In this document: positions 16,632 through 26,582 of the stretch, in pieces
How positions within the stretch are numbered: the first letter of the stretch is position 1
Layout of the letters: every line of letters starts with the position of its first letter
Assembly: GCA_018372435.1 (NCBI GenBank)
Contig: JAHAJA010000004.1
Span: forward strand, 198,496 to 262,495
Direction: 5' to 3'
DNA length: 64,000 nucleotides
DNA from: Clostridiales bacterium
GTDB taxonomy: Bacteria; Bacillota; Clostridia; Lachnospirales; Lachnospiraceae
The notes under the pieces: model-generated
Database searches by the model: none
Seen by the model: only the letters and a program-made list of their open reading frames with translations
What the model was told of the DNA's origin: nothing
Translations under genes and position numbers: made by a program

Positions 16632-18558
16632 TCTTTATCTTACCTATGAAGAAAATAAGCAGATGATTGCTGAAAATCTCGATACTGAGAAAGCTACCTT
16701 GTTGCCAATTGCTCATTCTACACAGAATGCTCAGATTGAGATTACTATTGACGAAAAGGGAAATTACTGTAAAGCGGTTGAGGTTCCAAAATATAAAGCG
16801 GTAACGATTATTCCTGTAACAGAAGATTCAGGATCACGAGGCAATGGAAATAATCCACACCCATTGGAAGATAAATTAGAATACATAGCTGGAGATTATT
16901 TGAATTATATAGGGAAAGATAATCATGATAAATATCAGACGTTTATGCAGGGATTACAAAGATGGTATGAATCTGAATATTCCACTTGGCAGGTAGAGGC
17001 GATCTATAGATATTTGAATAAAAAGACGGTATTAAGAGATTTGATTGAATCAAAACTTATAGCATGGCATGATGGTATATTAATTGATAAAAAGATTGAA
17101 GGCATTAATCAAGAGGAGGCTTTTGTACGATTTGTTGTGCATTCTAGTTCTGAAGATATAGGTGGAGAGTCAGAATGTGTATATCAGAATAAGGAGTTAT
17201 TTGATCGGTATATTGCTTATTATCTTAGTCAGCTGAATGATCTAGATACCTGCTATGTAACTGGTAAGAAAGTTGCTTGCTCCACAAAGCATCCAGCAAA
17301 GATCCGATATTCAGGAGATAAGTCAAAATTAATATCTGCCAATGATGGAAGCGGATTTACTTATCGAGGACGATTCTATGATAGTGTACAAGTCGCCAGT
17401 GTTGGTTATGAAACATCACAGAAAGCACATAATGCTTTGCGATGGATTATTAGTAAGCAAGGATTTGCTCTTGATAATTTATCTGTTGCAGTATGGGAGG
17501 TATCAGGAAAAGAAGTTATTCCAATAGAAAAATCAACGCCAGAAGTATTTGATGATTCTTTTGAAAGTTTTAAAAATGAAGGAAGTTTTGAATTGATTGA
17601 TTATACCAATGAAAGTTATGCTAGAAAAGTAAAGAAAGCTTCGAGAGGATACCAACAGAATTTGGATACAAAGGCACAAGTATCTGTTATGGGTGTGGAG
17701 GCAGCAACAACAGGTCGGCTATCGATACGATTTTATCATAAATATACTGGTAATGATTACGTAGATAGAGTGCTATATTGGCATACAACTTGTTTTTGGA
17801 GACTACCATATTTAAAAAATTCAAAAGGTAATGTAATGGTAGGTGCTCCATCCTTAAAGGATATAGCTATAGCCGCTTTTGGTGAACGAAACGACTCATT
17901 AGTGAAATCTACAATGGAAAGGTTAATTTCCTGTGTTATTGATAAGAAGGATATACCAAATGACATAGTTAAAGCAGCGGTGATACGCGCTTCTAATCCA
18001 AATACATTTGACACTATATGGGAACATAATAAGATTTTGGCGGTAACCTGTGCGATGGTGCGAAAACATCACTTTGAACAAATACAGAAACGTAATCAAA
18101 TAAAGGAATATAAAAAAGAGGAGGAGTATGGTATGGCAGTTGATCAGACAAATCAAGATAGGAGTTATTTGTTTGGAAGGCTTCTTGGTGCAGCACAAGA
18201 AATTGAAACCTATGCACTTTATGTAGTAAATGGTGATGGAGAAGGTGGAAGAAGAGTTAGTGCAGCAGAAAGGTATATGCAACGTTTTCAAAGAAATCCA
18301 TTAGATACCTGGGGAAGGATTAATGATGCAATTTGTCCTTATGTAGCTAGATTGGAATCTATGGTAGTACTTAAAGGGGAAGATGAAGAAATTGTAAAAA
18401 GAGGGCGTATTGCATACAGTAAATTAACTCGATTGAGAGAAATCTACGATTTGTTCAAACCAGGGGATTTTGAAAAGAAGGAACCCTTATCAGAAGTATA
18501 TTTACTAGGATATAACTGTCAATTAAATAGTTATCGAATGAAACATATGGAAGAGTAA
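16615..18558 (+). CDS. cas8c: Cas8c (Csd1) large Cascade subunit
   Basis: Large subunit of 647 aa, expected to recognise the PAM and recruit Cas3. It begins GWLNDLYLTYEEN, typical of Csd1, and contains a Cys/His cluster (CYVTGKKVACSTKHPAK). A TTG start at 16615 is chosen because GGAGG at 16602-16606 is 8 nt away. An ATG at 16609 would leave 2 nt, and the upstream ATG at 16570 would run deep into cas5c. Frame and overlap indicate translational coupling to cas5c. A 141-bp AT-rich gap without an ORF separates it from cas7. Confidence 0.92.
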   Translation: MGWLNDLYLTYEENKQMIAENLDTEKATLLPIAHSTQNAQIEITIDEKGNYCKAVEVPKYKAVTIIPVTEDSGSRGNGNNPHPLEDKLEYIAGDYLNYIGKDNHDKYQTFMQGLQRWYESEYSTWQVEAIYRYLNKKTVLRDLIESKLIAWHDGILIDKKIEGINQEEAFVRFVVHSSSEDIGGESECVYQNKELFDRYIAYYLSQLNDLDTCYVTGKKVACSTKHPAKIRYSGDKSKLISANDGSGFTYRGRFYDSVQVASVGYETSQKAHNALRWIISKQGFALDNLSVAVWEVSGKEVIPIEKSTPEVFDDSFESFKNEGSFELIDYTNESYARKVKKASRGYQQNLDTKAQVSVMGVEAATTGRLSIRFYHKYTGNDYVDRVLYWHTTCFWRLPYLKNSKGNVMVGAPSLKDIAIAAFGERNDSLVKSTMERLISCVIDKKDIPNDIVKAAVIRASNPNTFDTIWEHNKILAVTCAMVRKHHFEQIQKRNQIKEYKKEEEYGMAVDQTNQDRSYLFGRLLGAAQEIETYALYVVNGDGEGGRRVSAAERYMQRFQRNPLDTWGRINDAICPYVARLESMVVLKGEDEEIVKRGRIAYSKLTRLREIYDLFKPGDFEKKEPLSEVYLLGYNCQLNSYRMKHMEE

Positions 18559-18699
18559 TCGAGTAATAAAAGATATTTAGTATTGGTTCTTATTATAATA
18601 AATTATGCTTAATAAGTAAGTTGTTATTAGGTAAGGAAAAGTTTAAAGATAAAAATAGTTAATAAAATATATTATTTAATTAATAGGAGGATTTATATT

Positions 18700-19611
18700 A
18701 TGAGTAATTTTACAAATAAAATTGATTTTGCAGTTATTTTTAGTGTGAATAAGGCAAATCCAAATGGTGATCCATTGAATGGAAACAGACCAAGAGATAA
18801 TTATGAAGGGTATGGGGAAGTATCAGATGTATGTTTAAAACGAAAAATCAGAAATCGTTTACAAGATAATGGTTATAAAATATTTGTCCAATCTGATGAT
18901 AATAAGAGGGATGAATTTAAAAGCTTAAGTGAACGTGCCATAGGTACACAGGCATTAAAAGATGCTGGTAAGGATAAAGATCAGTATGCAAAAGCTGCTT
19001 GTGATGAATGGATTGATGTACGAAGTTTTGGACAAGTATTTGCATTTAAAACAGATAAAAAAGGCGATGGTGTCTCTGTTGGTGTAAGAGGACCAGTGTC
19101 TATACAGACAGCTGTAAGTGTGTGCTCTATTGATATTGTAAGCATGCAAATTACAAAGAGTGTCAATAGTGAACCGAAAGATAAGAAAAGCTCAGATACA
19201 ATGGGAATGAAGCATCGTGTGGATCAAGGTGTATATGTTACGTATGGTAGTATTAATCATCAATTAGCAGAAAAAACAGGTTTTTCGGATGAAGATTCTG
19301 AGGCAATAAAACAAGCATTGATCACATTGTTTGAGAATGATGCATCTTCTGCAAGACCAGAAGGAAGTATGGAAGTATGTAAAGTAATTTGGTGGAAACA
19401 TAATTGCTTTACAGGGCAATATTCATCTGCAAAAGTACATCGTTCTTTACAGGTTAATGTGTATGATAAGACAGAAGAAGGTACTGAACGTGTTGATAAT
19501 TCTGAAAATACTATTATTTCAAAACTTGATGTGTCTAATAGTAGCGTCAATTATCAAATGGTATTACATAAACTAGATGGATTGGAAGTTAATGTGTATG
19601 AGGGAGTATAA
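18700..19611 (+). CDS. cas7: Cas7 (Csd2) Cascade backbone subunit, type I-C
   Basis: Backbone protein of 303 aa that polymerises along the crRNA guide. The N-terminal NKANPNGDPLNGNRPR and following YGEVSDVCLKRKIRNRL are the hallmark of the Csd2 family. A strong AGGAGG precedes the ATG, stronger than for the neighbouring cas genes, which suits the need for several copies per complex. The 141-bp gap before it is unusual in this otherwise overlapping operon and may contain a promoter or processing site; none is clear. cas4 begins inside its end. Confidence 0.95.
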   Translation: MSNFTNKIDFAVIFSVNKANPNGDPLNGNRPRDNYEGYGEVSDVCLKRKIRNRLQDNGYKIFVQSDDNKRDEFKSLSERAIGTQALKDAGKDKDQYAKAACDEWIDVRSFGQVFAFKTDKKGDGVSVGVRGPVSIQTAVSVCSIDIVSMQITKSVNSEPKDKKSSDTMGMKHRVDQGVYVTYGSINHQLAEKTGFSDEDSEAIKQALITLFENDASSARPEGSMEVCKVIWWKHNCFTGQYSSAKVHRSLQVNVYDKTEEGTERVDNSENTIISKLDVSNSSVNYQMVLHKLDGLEVNVYEGV

Positions 19612-20266
19612 GGAAGAAGATTTCCTTATGTTGTCTGGAATACAACATTTCACTTTTTGTAGAAGACAATGGGCATTGATTCATGTTGAACAACAGTGGG
19701 AAGAAAATCTGAGAACTGTGGAAGGAAACATCATGCATGAAAGAGCGCACGATGGCTTTAGTTCTGAAAAACGTGGTAATCTTATCATCTCAAGGGGAAT
19801 GAATATCTTTTCTACATCTCTTGGTGTCAGTGGTACTTGTGATATCGTGGAGTTCCATCAATCCGAAGATGGGATTCCACTAAAAGGCAGAGAGGCTAAA
19901 TACATTCCTGTTCCTGTGGAGTATAAAAAGGGAAAAGAGAAAGAAAAAGACGAAGATATTATGCAATTGGTAGCGCAAGCTATCTGTCTGGAAGAAATGC
20001 TTTGTTGTGAGGTTTCAAAAGGATATCTATATTATGGAGAGACAAGGAGAAGGCTTGAAGTAGAGATTACAGAGGAACGCAAGGAGAATGTAAAAAATAA
20101 TTTTGAGGAGATGCATAAATTATATGAAAGAAATTATACTCCAAAAGTTAAGCCTACAAAGGCTTGTAATGCATGTTCGCTAAAGAATCTTTGTTTACCT
20201 ATGTTAATGAAGAAAAGATCGGTTGAAGAATATATTCAAGGAGCTATGCAGGAGGTAGATACGTGA
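19598..20266 (+). CDS. cas4: Cas4 RecB-like Fe-S nuclease
   Basis: Exonuclease of 222 aa that trims prespacers and selects PAMs during adaptation with Cas1-Cas2. Cys21 (FCRRQW) and C-terminal Cys190, Cys193 and Cys199 are the expected 4Fe-4S ligands. RecB-type motifs are GVSGTCDIVEF and PVEYKKGK. The ATG at 19598 (MREYKEEDF), with GGAAG 9 nt upstream, is chosen over the upstream in-frame ATG at 19577. It overlaps cas7 by 14 nt and cas1 by 4 nt. Confidence 0.93.
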   Translation: MREYKEEDFLMLSGIQHFTFCRRQWALIHVEQQWEENLRTVEGNIMHERAHDGFSSEKRGNLIISRGMNIFSTSLGVSGTCDIVEFHQSEDGIPLKGREAKYIPVPVEYKKGKEKEKDEDIMQLVAQAICLEEMLCCEVSKGYLYYGETRRRLEVEITEERKENVKNNFEEMHKLYERNYTPKVKPTKACNACSLKNLCLPMLMKKRSVEEYIQGAMQEVDT

Positions 20267-21294
20267 AGAAGTTATTGAATACATTATATGTGACAACCAA
20301 GGAGTCGTACCTATCTCTAGATGGCGAGAATATTGTATTGCAAATAAAAGGAGAAGAATTAGCTAGAGTACCTTTACATAATATTGAAGCAGTCATAACT
20401 TTCGGATATCAAGGAGCTAGTCCCGCACTTATGGGAGCCTGTGCGCAAAGAGATATTTCATTGTGCTTTATGTCGGGCAATGGCAGATTTCTTGCAAGGG
20501 TATCGGGAGAGGTAAGGGGAAATGTAATCCTAAGGAAACAACAATATAGGTTATCTGATAATCAAGAGGAAGCAAATAAAATATCAAAAAACATTATATT
20601 TGGTAAGGTATATAATGCAAAGTGGGTTTTAGAAAGAGCAACCAGAGACTACGCAATGAGAGTTGATGTTGAGAAGATAAAGAGAGTCTCCACGATGCTA
20701 AACACTTCAATGAAAGAAATAAGATCTTGTACAGGAAATGATCAATTAAGGGGTTATGAAGGAGAAGCAGCGTCACTATATTTTTCGGTATTTGATGAAT
20801 TAATTTTACAACAGAAAGATGAATTTTATTTTAATCAAAGAAACAAACGACCTCCTTTAGATAATGTAAATGCTATGTTATCATTTGTTTATACCTTACT
20901 GTCTAATATGATTGCTGCTGCACTGGAAACAGTTGGTTTAGATCCATATGTTGGTTTTCTACACACAGATCGACCGGGAAGAAAATCTTTAGCACTAGAT
21001 ATGATGGAGGAACTGCGTAGTGTCTTTGCAGATAGGTTTGTATTAACCCTAATAAATAAAAAGATGGTAAGAGCCTCTGGATTCGTTAAGAAGGAAGATG
21101 GTGCCGTAATAATGGATGATGATACAAGAAAGATTATCTTAAAATTATGGCAAGAGAAGAAGCAAGATATAATTAAACATCCATTTTTAGAAGAAAAAAT
21201 TGAGTGGGGATTAGTTCCTTATGTTCAAGCAATGTTGTTAGCACGATATATAAGAGGAGATTTGGAAGAGTACCCTCCATTTTTATGGAAGTAG
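20263..21294 (+). CDS. cas1: Cas1 integrase
   Basis: Spacer integrase of 343 aa. The likely metal ligands are Glu166 (GYEGEAASLYF), His234 (FLHTDRPGRKS) and the acidic group Asp246/Glu249-250. It begins with GTG at 20263 in a GTGA overlap with the cas4 stop, with GGAGG at 20250-20254. With Cas2 it inserts new spacers at the leader end of the array that begins about 500 bp downstream. Motifs are intact, so adaptation is probably functional. Confidence 0.96.
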   Translation: MKKLLNTLYVTTKESYLSLDGENIVLQIKGEELARVPLHNIEAVITFGYQGASPALMGACAQRDISLCFMSGNGRFLARVSGEVRGNVILRKQQYRLSDNQEEANKISKNIIFGKVYNAKWVLERATRDYAMRVDVEKIKRVSTMLNTSMKEIRSCTGNDQLRGYEGEAASLYFSVFDELILQQKDEFYFNQRNKRPPLDNVNAMLSFVYTLLSNMIAAALETVGLDPYVGFLHTDRPGRKSLALDMMEELRSVFADRFVLTLINKKMVRASGFVKKEDGAVIMDDDTRKIILKLWQEKKQDIIKHPFLEEKIEWGLVPYVQAMLLARYIRGDLEEYPPFLWK

Positions 21295-21594
21295 GTGATT
21301 GTTATTTTAGTACTAATAACGTATGATGTAAATACAGAATCAAAGTCAGGAAAAACTCGATTACGTAAGGTTGCAAAACAATGTGTGAATTATGGAAAGC
21401 GTGTGCAAAATTCTGTATTTGAATGTGTTCTTGATGCAGCAAAATGTAGAGAGGTAAAAGAAATTTTGTTAAATATTATTGATGAAGAAAAGGATAGTTT
21501 GCGGTTTTATTATCTTGGAGACAATTATAAAAATAAAGTCGAACATATTGGTGCTAAAGAAACCTTCAGTGTGGAAGATGTTCTAATATTTTAA
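21295..21594 (+). CDS. cas2: Cas2
   Basis: Small structural partner of Cas1, 99 aa. The ferredoxin-like fold is recognised by LVLITYDVNTESKSGKTRLRKVAKQCVNYG. It directly abuts cas1. The start is taken as GTG at 21295, but the ribosome-binding site (GGAAG) is close to it and family members often begin near LVLITYDV, so the true start could be slightly downstream. It is the last cas gene and is followed by an intrinsic terminator and the array leader. Confidence 0.93.
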   Translation: MIVILVLITYDVNTESKSGKTRLRKVAKQCVNYGKRVQNSVFECVLDAAKCREVKEILLNIIDEEKDSLRFYYLGDNYKNKVEHIGAKETFSVEDVLIF

Positions 21595-21638
21595 TATAAA
21601 ATAGTAAAGAATTAGTTAAAGAAGTTATCATCGATTTT

Positions 21639-21690
21639 GGTGCGAAATGTAAGTAAACATAAATATATAGGGGTGTTCGCACCATTTTTT
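21639..21690 (+). terminator. intrinsic terminator after cas2
   Basis: GGTGCGAA (21639-21646) pairs with TTCGCACC (21676-21683) across a 29-nt loop and is followed by ATTTTTT. It separates the cas operon transcript from the CRISPR array. Confidence 0.75.
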
Positions 21691-21809
21691 AGGTACTAAT
21701 CATTACTTTTTGATTTTGTAGAAACATAAATAACTCTTTAGCATAGAAAAAATTGTTCAAGTTCTACATAATAGAAAAAATTCATAGCATAATTTTAGCT
21801 ATTTTTGCT
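21691..21809 (+). promoter_or_regulatory. CRISPR leader with array promoter
   Basis: AT-rich leader between the cas2 terminator and the first repeat. A promoter candidate is TTGTAG (21716-21721), 17 bp, TAGCAT (21739-21744). ATAGAAAAAATT is present twice (21743-21754 and 21771-21782), and TAGCATA twice (21739-21745 and 21786-21792). These may be transcription signals or integration-anchoring motifs. Confidence 0.6.
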
Positions 21810-24800
21810 GTCTCTCCCCTTGTCGGGAGAGTGGATTGAAATTTAATCTATCTTTACCAAATCCAAACTCATCTCGGTCTCTCCCCTTGTCGGGAGAGTG
21901 GATTGAAATTTTGTAGCAGACACATACTGTTTAATGGTTTTTTCGTCTCTCCCCTTGTCGGGAGAGTGGATTGAAATTATGAGGTTTTCATCACTTTATC
22001 ATATTATCATGTCTCTCCCCTTGTCGGGAGAGTGGATTGAAATTTACTCCATGTTGATACATTCTCTATTCCTCCTTTGTCTCTCCCCTTGTCGGGAGAG
22101 TGGATTGAAATTTATCTGAAGACTTATAGGTAGCGGTAGAATCTTGTCTCTCCCCTTGTCGGGAGAGTGGATTGAAATTATCTCAGATAGTCGCAACAGT
22201 AGACTGGCTGACGTCTCTCCCCTTGTCGGGAGAGTGGATTGAAATTACCAGAACGTTTGCTGAATGCTCTTGTAACAAAGTCTCTCCCCTTGTCGGGAGA
22301 GTGGATTGAAATCAAATATACTAGTAGGATTAGGTGGCATTGAGAAGTCTCTCCCCTTGTCGGGAGAGTGGATTGAAATAGAAATAAAATATTTGTTAGT
22401 AACTTCATCATCGGTCTCTCCCCTTGTCGGGAGAGTGGATTGAAATAAATTTTTTACTAGGGGCATTACTACACAATCCTAGTCTCTCCCCTTGTCGGGA
22501 GAGTGGATTGAAATCCCTCACTGTGTCATGTAGGGGAAAGGATGGATGTCTCTCCCCTTGTCGGGAGAGTGGATTGAAATTTCACCCAAAAATTCTTTAC
22601 ATGTCTGCATCTTGAAGTCTCTCCCCTTGTCGGGAGAGTGGATTGAAATTGTAACTTTGCAGGTGTTTGTTTACAAGGAGTTTGTCTCTCCCCTTGTCGG
22701 GAGAGTGGATTGAAATTTGTTTTATCTTGAAGTATACGAAAAACAATTATTGTCTCTCCCCTTGTCGGGAGAGTGGATTGAAATGATTATCTATGCTGGG
22801 GATACTTTATCTAGGCAAGGTCTCTCCCCTTGTCGGGAGAGTGGATTGAAATCTGCTAAAGAATCTGAACCAACTAAGAAATAATCAGTCTCTCCCCTTG
22901 TCGGGAGAGTGGATTGAAATTTACTTAGATAGTATCCTTTTTGGTCCCTACATGTCGTCTCTCCCCTTGTCGGGAGAGTGGATTGAAATAAATATGTATC
23001 CGTCACCCATTTCAACGTCTACAATGTCTCTCCCCTTGTCGGGAGAGTGGATTGAAATCCTTGATCGTTGTAAATCTTGACCTTATTAACAAGTCTCTCC
23101 CCTTGTCGGGAGAGTGGATTGAAATGCTCCATAACGTAATACCGTTATTATCATAGTTTGAGTCTCTCCCCTTGTCGGGAGAGTGGATTGAAATTATCTC
23201 TCCACTCTGTAAAATTCATAATTTTCCCCGTCTCTCCCCTTGTCGGGAGAGTGGATTGAAATGTTGAAGCACTCGAAGTCGCATTGTGATTCATATGGTC
23301 TCTCCCCTTGTCGGGAGAGTGGATTGAAATGTTATCAACTACTGTTAATCCTCAACTGCATAGCGTCTCTCCCCTTGTCGGGAGAGTGGATTGAAATCTT
23401 TTAATGCCTTATCAATTAACTGTTTACTCTGTCTCTCCCCTTGTCGGGAGAGTGGATTGAAATCTGAATAGAGACTGTAAGTAGAGATTTTGCAATGTCT
23501 CTCCCCTTGTCGGGAGAGTGGATTGAAATAATGATGAAGATGGGCAACAAGGAACTCATATGACGTCTCTCCCCTTGTCGGGAGAGTGGATTGAAATTCA
23601 ATAACCACATAATTGAAATCATCAAGTGTAAAGTCTCTCCCCTTGTCGGGAGAGTGGATTGAAATATCGAATGAAGTATTAAATCCAACTAACATAAAAC
23701 GTCTCTCCCCTTGTCGGGAGAGTGGATTGAAATACTAAATATCAATTTACCATCCCAACAAACCAGCTGTCTCTCCCCTTGTCGGGAGAGTGGATTGAAA
23801 TTATTATTGGAATTGTAATTATAGTAATTACAATAAGTCTCTCCCCTTGTCGGGAGAGTGGATTGAAATCTCTAATGTAACTAGTATGTTTGTCTTAAAT
23901 ATGTCTCTCCCCTTGTCGGGAGAGTGGATTGAAATTCCAATTTGGCTATCAAAGTACTCTTGTATTTTGGTCTCTCCCCTTGTCGGGAGAGTGGATTGAA
24001 ATCTTTCAGACGTACAGATAAAGGCAGTTCAGTAAAGTCTCTCCCCTTGTCGGGAGAGTGGATTGAAATAGCGAAGAGTACGACTGCAGTAGTACGTTTT
24101 AAGTCTCTCCCCTTGTCGGGAGAGTGGATTGAAATGATGGATTACGGTGAAACAATTAACATGTTCCAAGTCTCTCCCCTTGTCGGGAGAGTGGATTGAA
24201 ATTTCCCGGAGCTAACTGATATACAAAGAATAGATAAGTCTCTCCCCTTGTCGGGAGAGTGGATTGAAATTCTCAAGGTGTAGCATAGCTGAAGAGGAGT
24301 TTAGTGTCTCTCCCCTTGTCGGGAGAGTGGATTGAAATTGGTTGCAGCATGTGCAATTATAGATATGGTTATAGTCTCTCCCCTTGTCGGGAGAGTGGAT
24401 TGAAATGCCTTTACTATCTGTCTTTTAACGTCAAAGCTCAGGTCTCTCCCCTTGTCGGGAGAGTGGATTGAAATCTTAATTAATGCAAAACCTTCTAGAA
24501 TATTTATTGTCTCTCCCCTTGTCGGGAGAGTGGATTGAAATCAACATATTGGTATCAATAAAAAAATATTTAGAAGTCTCTCCCCTTGTCGGGAGAGTGG
24601 ATTGAAATTACAAAATATTACCATATTCAGTGAGAAGTGGCAGTCTCTCCCCTTGTCGGGAGAGTGGATTGAAATTTTACACTTTCGGCAAAACTTCCAG
24701 GCATGTTTTCGTCTCTCCCCTTGTCGGGAGAGTGGATTGAAATATATTAAACCGCATGAGTGAAAAAAAAGTATGCAGTCTCTCCCCTTGTCGGGAGAGT

Positions 24801-25585
24801 GGATTGAAATATTAACTTTACCCCCAATTGCATGTTTGCATTGGTCTCTCCCCTTGTCGGGAGAGTGGATTGAAATTAAAATAGTAACAGAAATGATAAG
24901 AAGTGAAAAGTCTCTCCCCTTGTCGGGAGAGTGGATTGAAATAGAGAAGGTGAGTATTGACCGTATAGAGTATTCGTCTCTCCCCTTGTCGGGAGAGTGG
25001 ATTGAAATCCGAAAGATTATATAATAGATCATTACAGAGATTGTCTCTCCCCTTGTCGGGAGAGTGGATTGAAATTATTATTTCATTGCAAACATCTTGA
25101 TATACTGTTCGTCTCTCCCCTTGTCGGGAGAGTGGATTGAAATTTTGAAGTAATGGATATTAGCATAATACCTAGTATGTCTCTCCTCTTGTCGGGAGAG
25201 TGGATTGAAATCCATGGACAAGTTAGATGAACTAACAATCAAGCGAGTCTCTCCCCTTGTCGGGAGAGTGGATTGAAATAATTAATACAGATTTAACTTC
25301 TCAGACAGAGGTTGGTCTCTCCCCTTGTCGGGAGAGTGGATTGAAATTCTCTTTGCTTAAAGTTAGCATGGTCAATCATCGTCTCTCCCCTTGTCGGGAG
25401 AGTGGATTGAAATTATATCTGGATGGAGGAGCCCAAGGAACGCCAGAAGTCTCTCCCCTTGTAGGTCAAATCCTTGGAATTTAGTAATCTCTCCCCTTGT
25501 CGGGAGAGTGGATTGAAATGTTTGTAAGTGCTGAGTTATCTTCCCATGCACTGTCTCTCCCCTTGTCGGGAGAGTGGATTGAAGT
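21810..25585 (+). CRISPR. type I-C CRISPR array, 57 repeat units
   Basis: A 33-bp repeat (begins GTCTCTCCCCTTGTC, ends GGGAGAGTGGATTGAAAT) recurs 57 times by manual count, with 56 intervals of mostly 33-36 bp. The hairpin is CTCTCCC/GGGAGAG, and TGGATTGAAAT is the crRNA 5' handle. Repeats are identical through unit 50. Variants lie only at the distal end: unit 51 (25179) has C to T, unit 55 (25449) keeps only its first 14 bases and is followed by 24 unrelated bases, unit 56 (25487) starts with A, and the last (25553-25585) ends AAGT. Orientation is therefore leader at 21.7 kb and trailer at 25.6 kb, same strand as the cas genes. Apparent ORFs inside are artefacts of the 67-bp period. Confidence 0.98.
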
Positions 25586-25727
25586 TTTGCTAGTGTCGTG
25601 CAATTTTGATAAGTATAACACCAGAATAAATATAAGTACTCGAATATGATTGAGTTTTGTTGTATAATAAGAATAGTACCAGAACAAAATGTAATTAGAA
25701 AGAGAAATGAAGTATATTAGTACATAT

Positions 25728-25804
25728 ATAGGGGAGCTTGCAGAGTGACGTAAGGATATAGTAATACCCCTATCTTCGAGAGACGGTAATAGCAGTACTG
25801 CTAT
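25728..25804 (+). other. structured leader upstream of the HAD gene
   Basis: ATAGGGG (25728-25734) pairs with CCCCTAT (25767-25773). After a small TCTTCGAGA turn comes a perfect 16-bp palindrome, ATAGCAGTACTGCTAT (25789-25804). A TATAAT at 25663-25668 could start the transcript. No known riboswitch class was recognised. It could be an operator, or a leader RNA of the following gene. Confidence 0.4.
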
Positions 25805-25848
25805 GATTTACAAAGACATAATCAAAACCAAAAGAAAGGACAAAAACA

Positions 25849-26457
25849 ATGATTCATAACATCATATTTGACATCGGAAACGTGTTGTTATCTTTTTGTT
25901 GGGAGAAACATTTTGCAAGTTTTGGATTTACTGATGAAGTGTTTAATAGAGTAGCGAAAGCTACCGTGTTAAGCCCAACATGGGATGCCTTTGATCAAGG
26001 AGTGTTGACTCCAGAGCAGTTACTTGAAGCATTTATTAAGAATGATCCATCTGTAGAGAATGAGATTCGTCAGATGTATGCGAATATTAACGGGACAGTG
26101 GAGATTTATCCATATACTCTGTCTTGGATTAAAGATTTGAAGAAGAGGGGATATAACGTCTATGTGCTTTCGAACTTTAGTGAGAAGCTTCATAATGAAT
26201 GTGGGGACAAGGTTGACTTCTTGAACGACATAGAGGGATACATATTATCATACCAAGATAAGCTTATTAAACCAGATGATCGAATCTATCAACTTTTGAT
26301 ACACAGATATGGTTTGGTGCCAGATGATTGTGTGTTTATTGATGATAAGATGATCAATATAGAAGCAGCTAGAAGAAACGGAATGCATGGCATCGTATTT
26401 ACTTCATATGAGGAAACGGTTTATTTGTTAGACAAAATGCTAGAGGTTTGTACCTAA
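25849..26457 (+). CDS. HAD-superfamily phosphatase (YihX-like)
   Basis: Cytoplasmic hydrolase of 202 aa. HAD motif I reads FDIGNVLLSF (nucleophile Asp8), motif II VLSNFS, and motif IV VFIDDKMINIEAA; a cap domain lies between motifs I and II. Asn in FDIGN, instead of the common DxDGT, places it with YihX-like sugar-phosphate or epoxide-hydrolase-N-type HAD proteins. Substrate unknown; a hexose phosphate is plausible. AAAGAAAGG precedes the ATG. It is the first gene after the array and is not part of the cas operon. Confidence 0.85.
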   Translation: MIHNIIFDIGNVLLSFCWEKHFASFGFTDEVFNRVAKATVLSPTWDAFDQGVLTPEQLLEAFIKNDPSVENEIRQMYANINGTVEIYPYTLSWIKDLKKRGYNVYVLSNFSEKLHNECGDKVDFLNDIEGYILSYQDKLIKPDDRIYQLLIHRYGLVPDDCVFIDDKMINIEAARRNGMHGIVFTSYEETVYLLDKMLEVCT

Positions 26458-26501
26458 TAGAATAAGAATTCAATAATTGGGTACTACTACCTATTAACCC
26501 A

Positions 26502-26530
26502 TTGACAAATATTTTATCGCTTGTTATTAT
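26502..26530 (+). promoter_or_regulatory. glnA promoter
   Basis: TTGACA at 26502-26507 and TATTAT at 26525-26530, spaced by 17 bp. Start near 26537 would place the terminator hairpin at 26541 at the very 5' end of the transcript. Confidence 0.7.
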
Positions 26531-26540
26531 TAATTTAATC

Positions 26541-26582
26541 AGGGCAAAGGTGTTCTTATATGAATTCCTATGCCCTATTTTT
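26541..26582 (+). terminator. glnA leader terminator with alternative ANTAR-type hexaloop
   Basis: AGGGCAAAGG (26541-26550) pairs with CCTATGCCCT (26567-26576), one mismatch, followed by ATTTTT: an intrinsic terminator inside the glnA leader. The 5' arm can instead fold as AGGGC-[AAAGGT]-GTTCT (26541-26556). This is a 5-bp stem including two G-U pairs, with a six-base loop having A at position 1 and G at position 4, the signature bound by ANTAR antiterminators. The two folds exclude each other. The glnA-ANTAR gene pair downstream supports an antitermination switch. Confidence 0.6.

Noticed and set aside
23611..23619. ATTGAAAT inside the spacer after repeat 27 as an extra repeat
   Set aside because: Only eight bases match the repeat end, with no hairpin; chance is adequate.
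21934..25687. Many short ORFs on both strands encoding repeated peptides such as SLPLSGEWIEI or DFNPLSRQGER
   Set aside because: They are translations of the CRISPR repeat and spacers at a 67-bp period, not genes.
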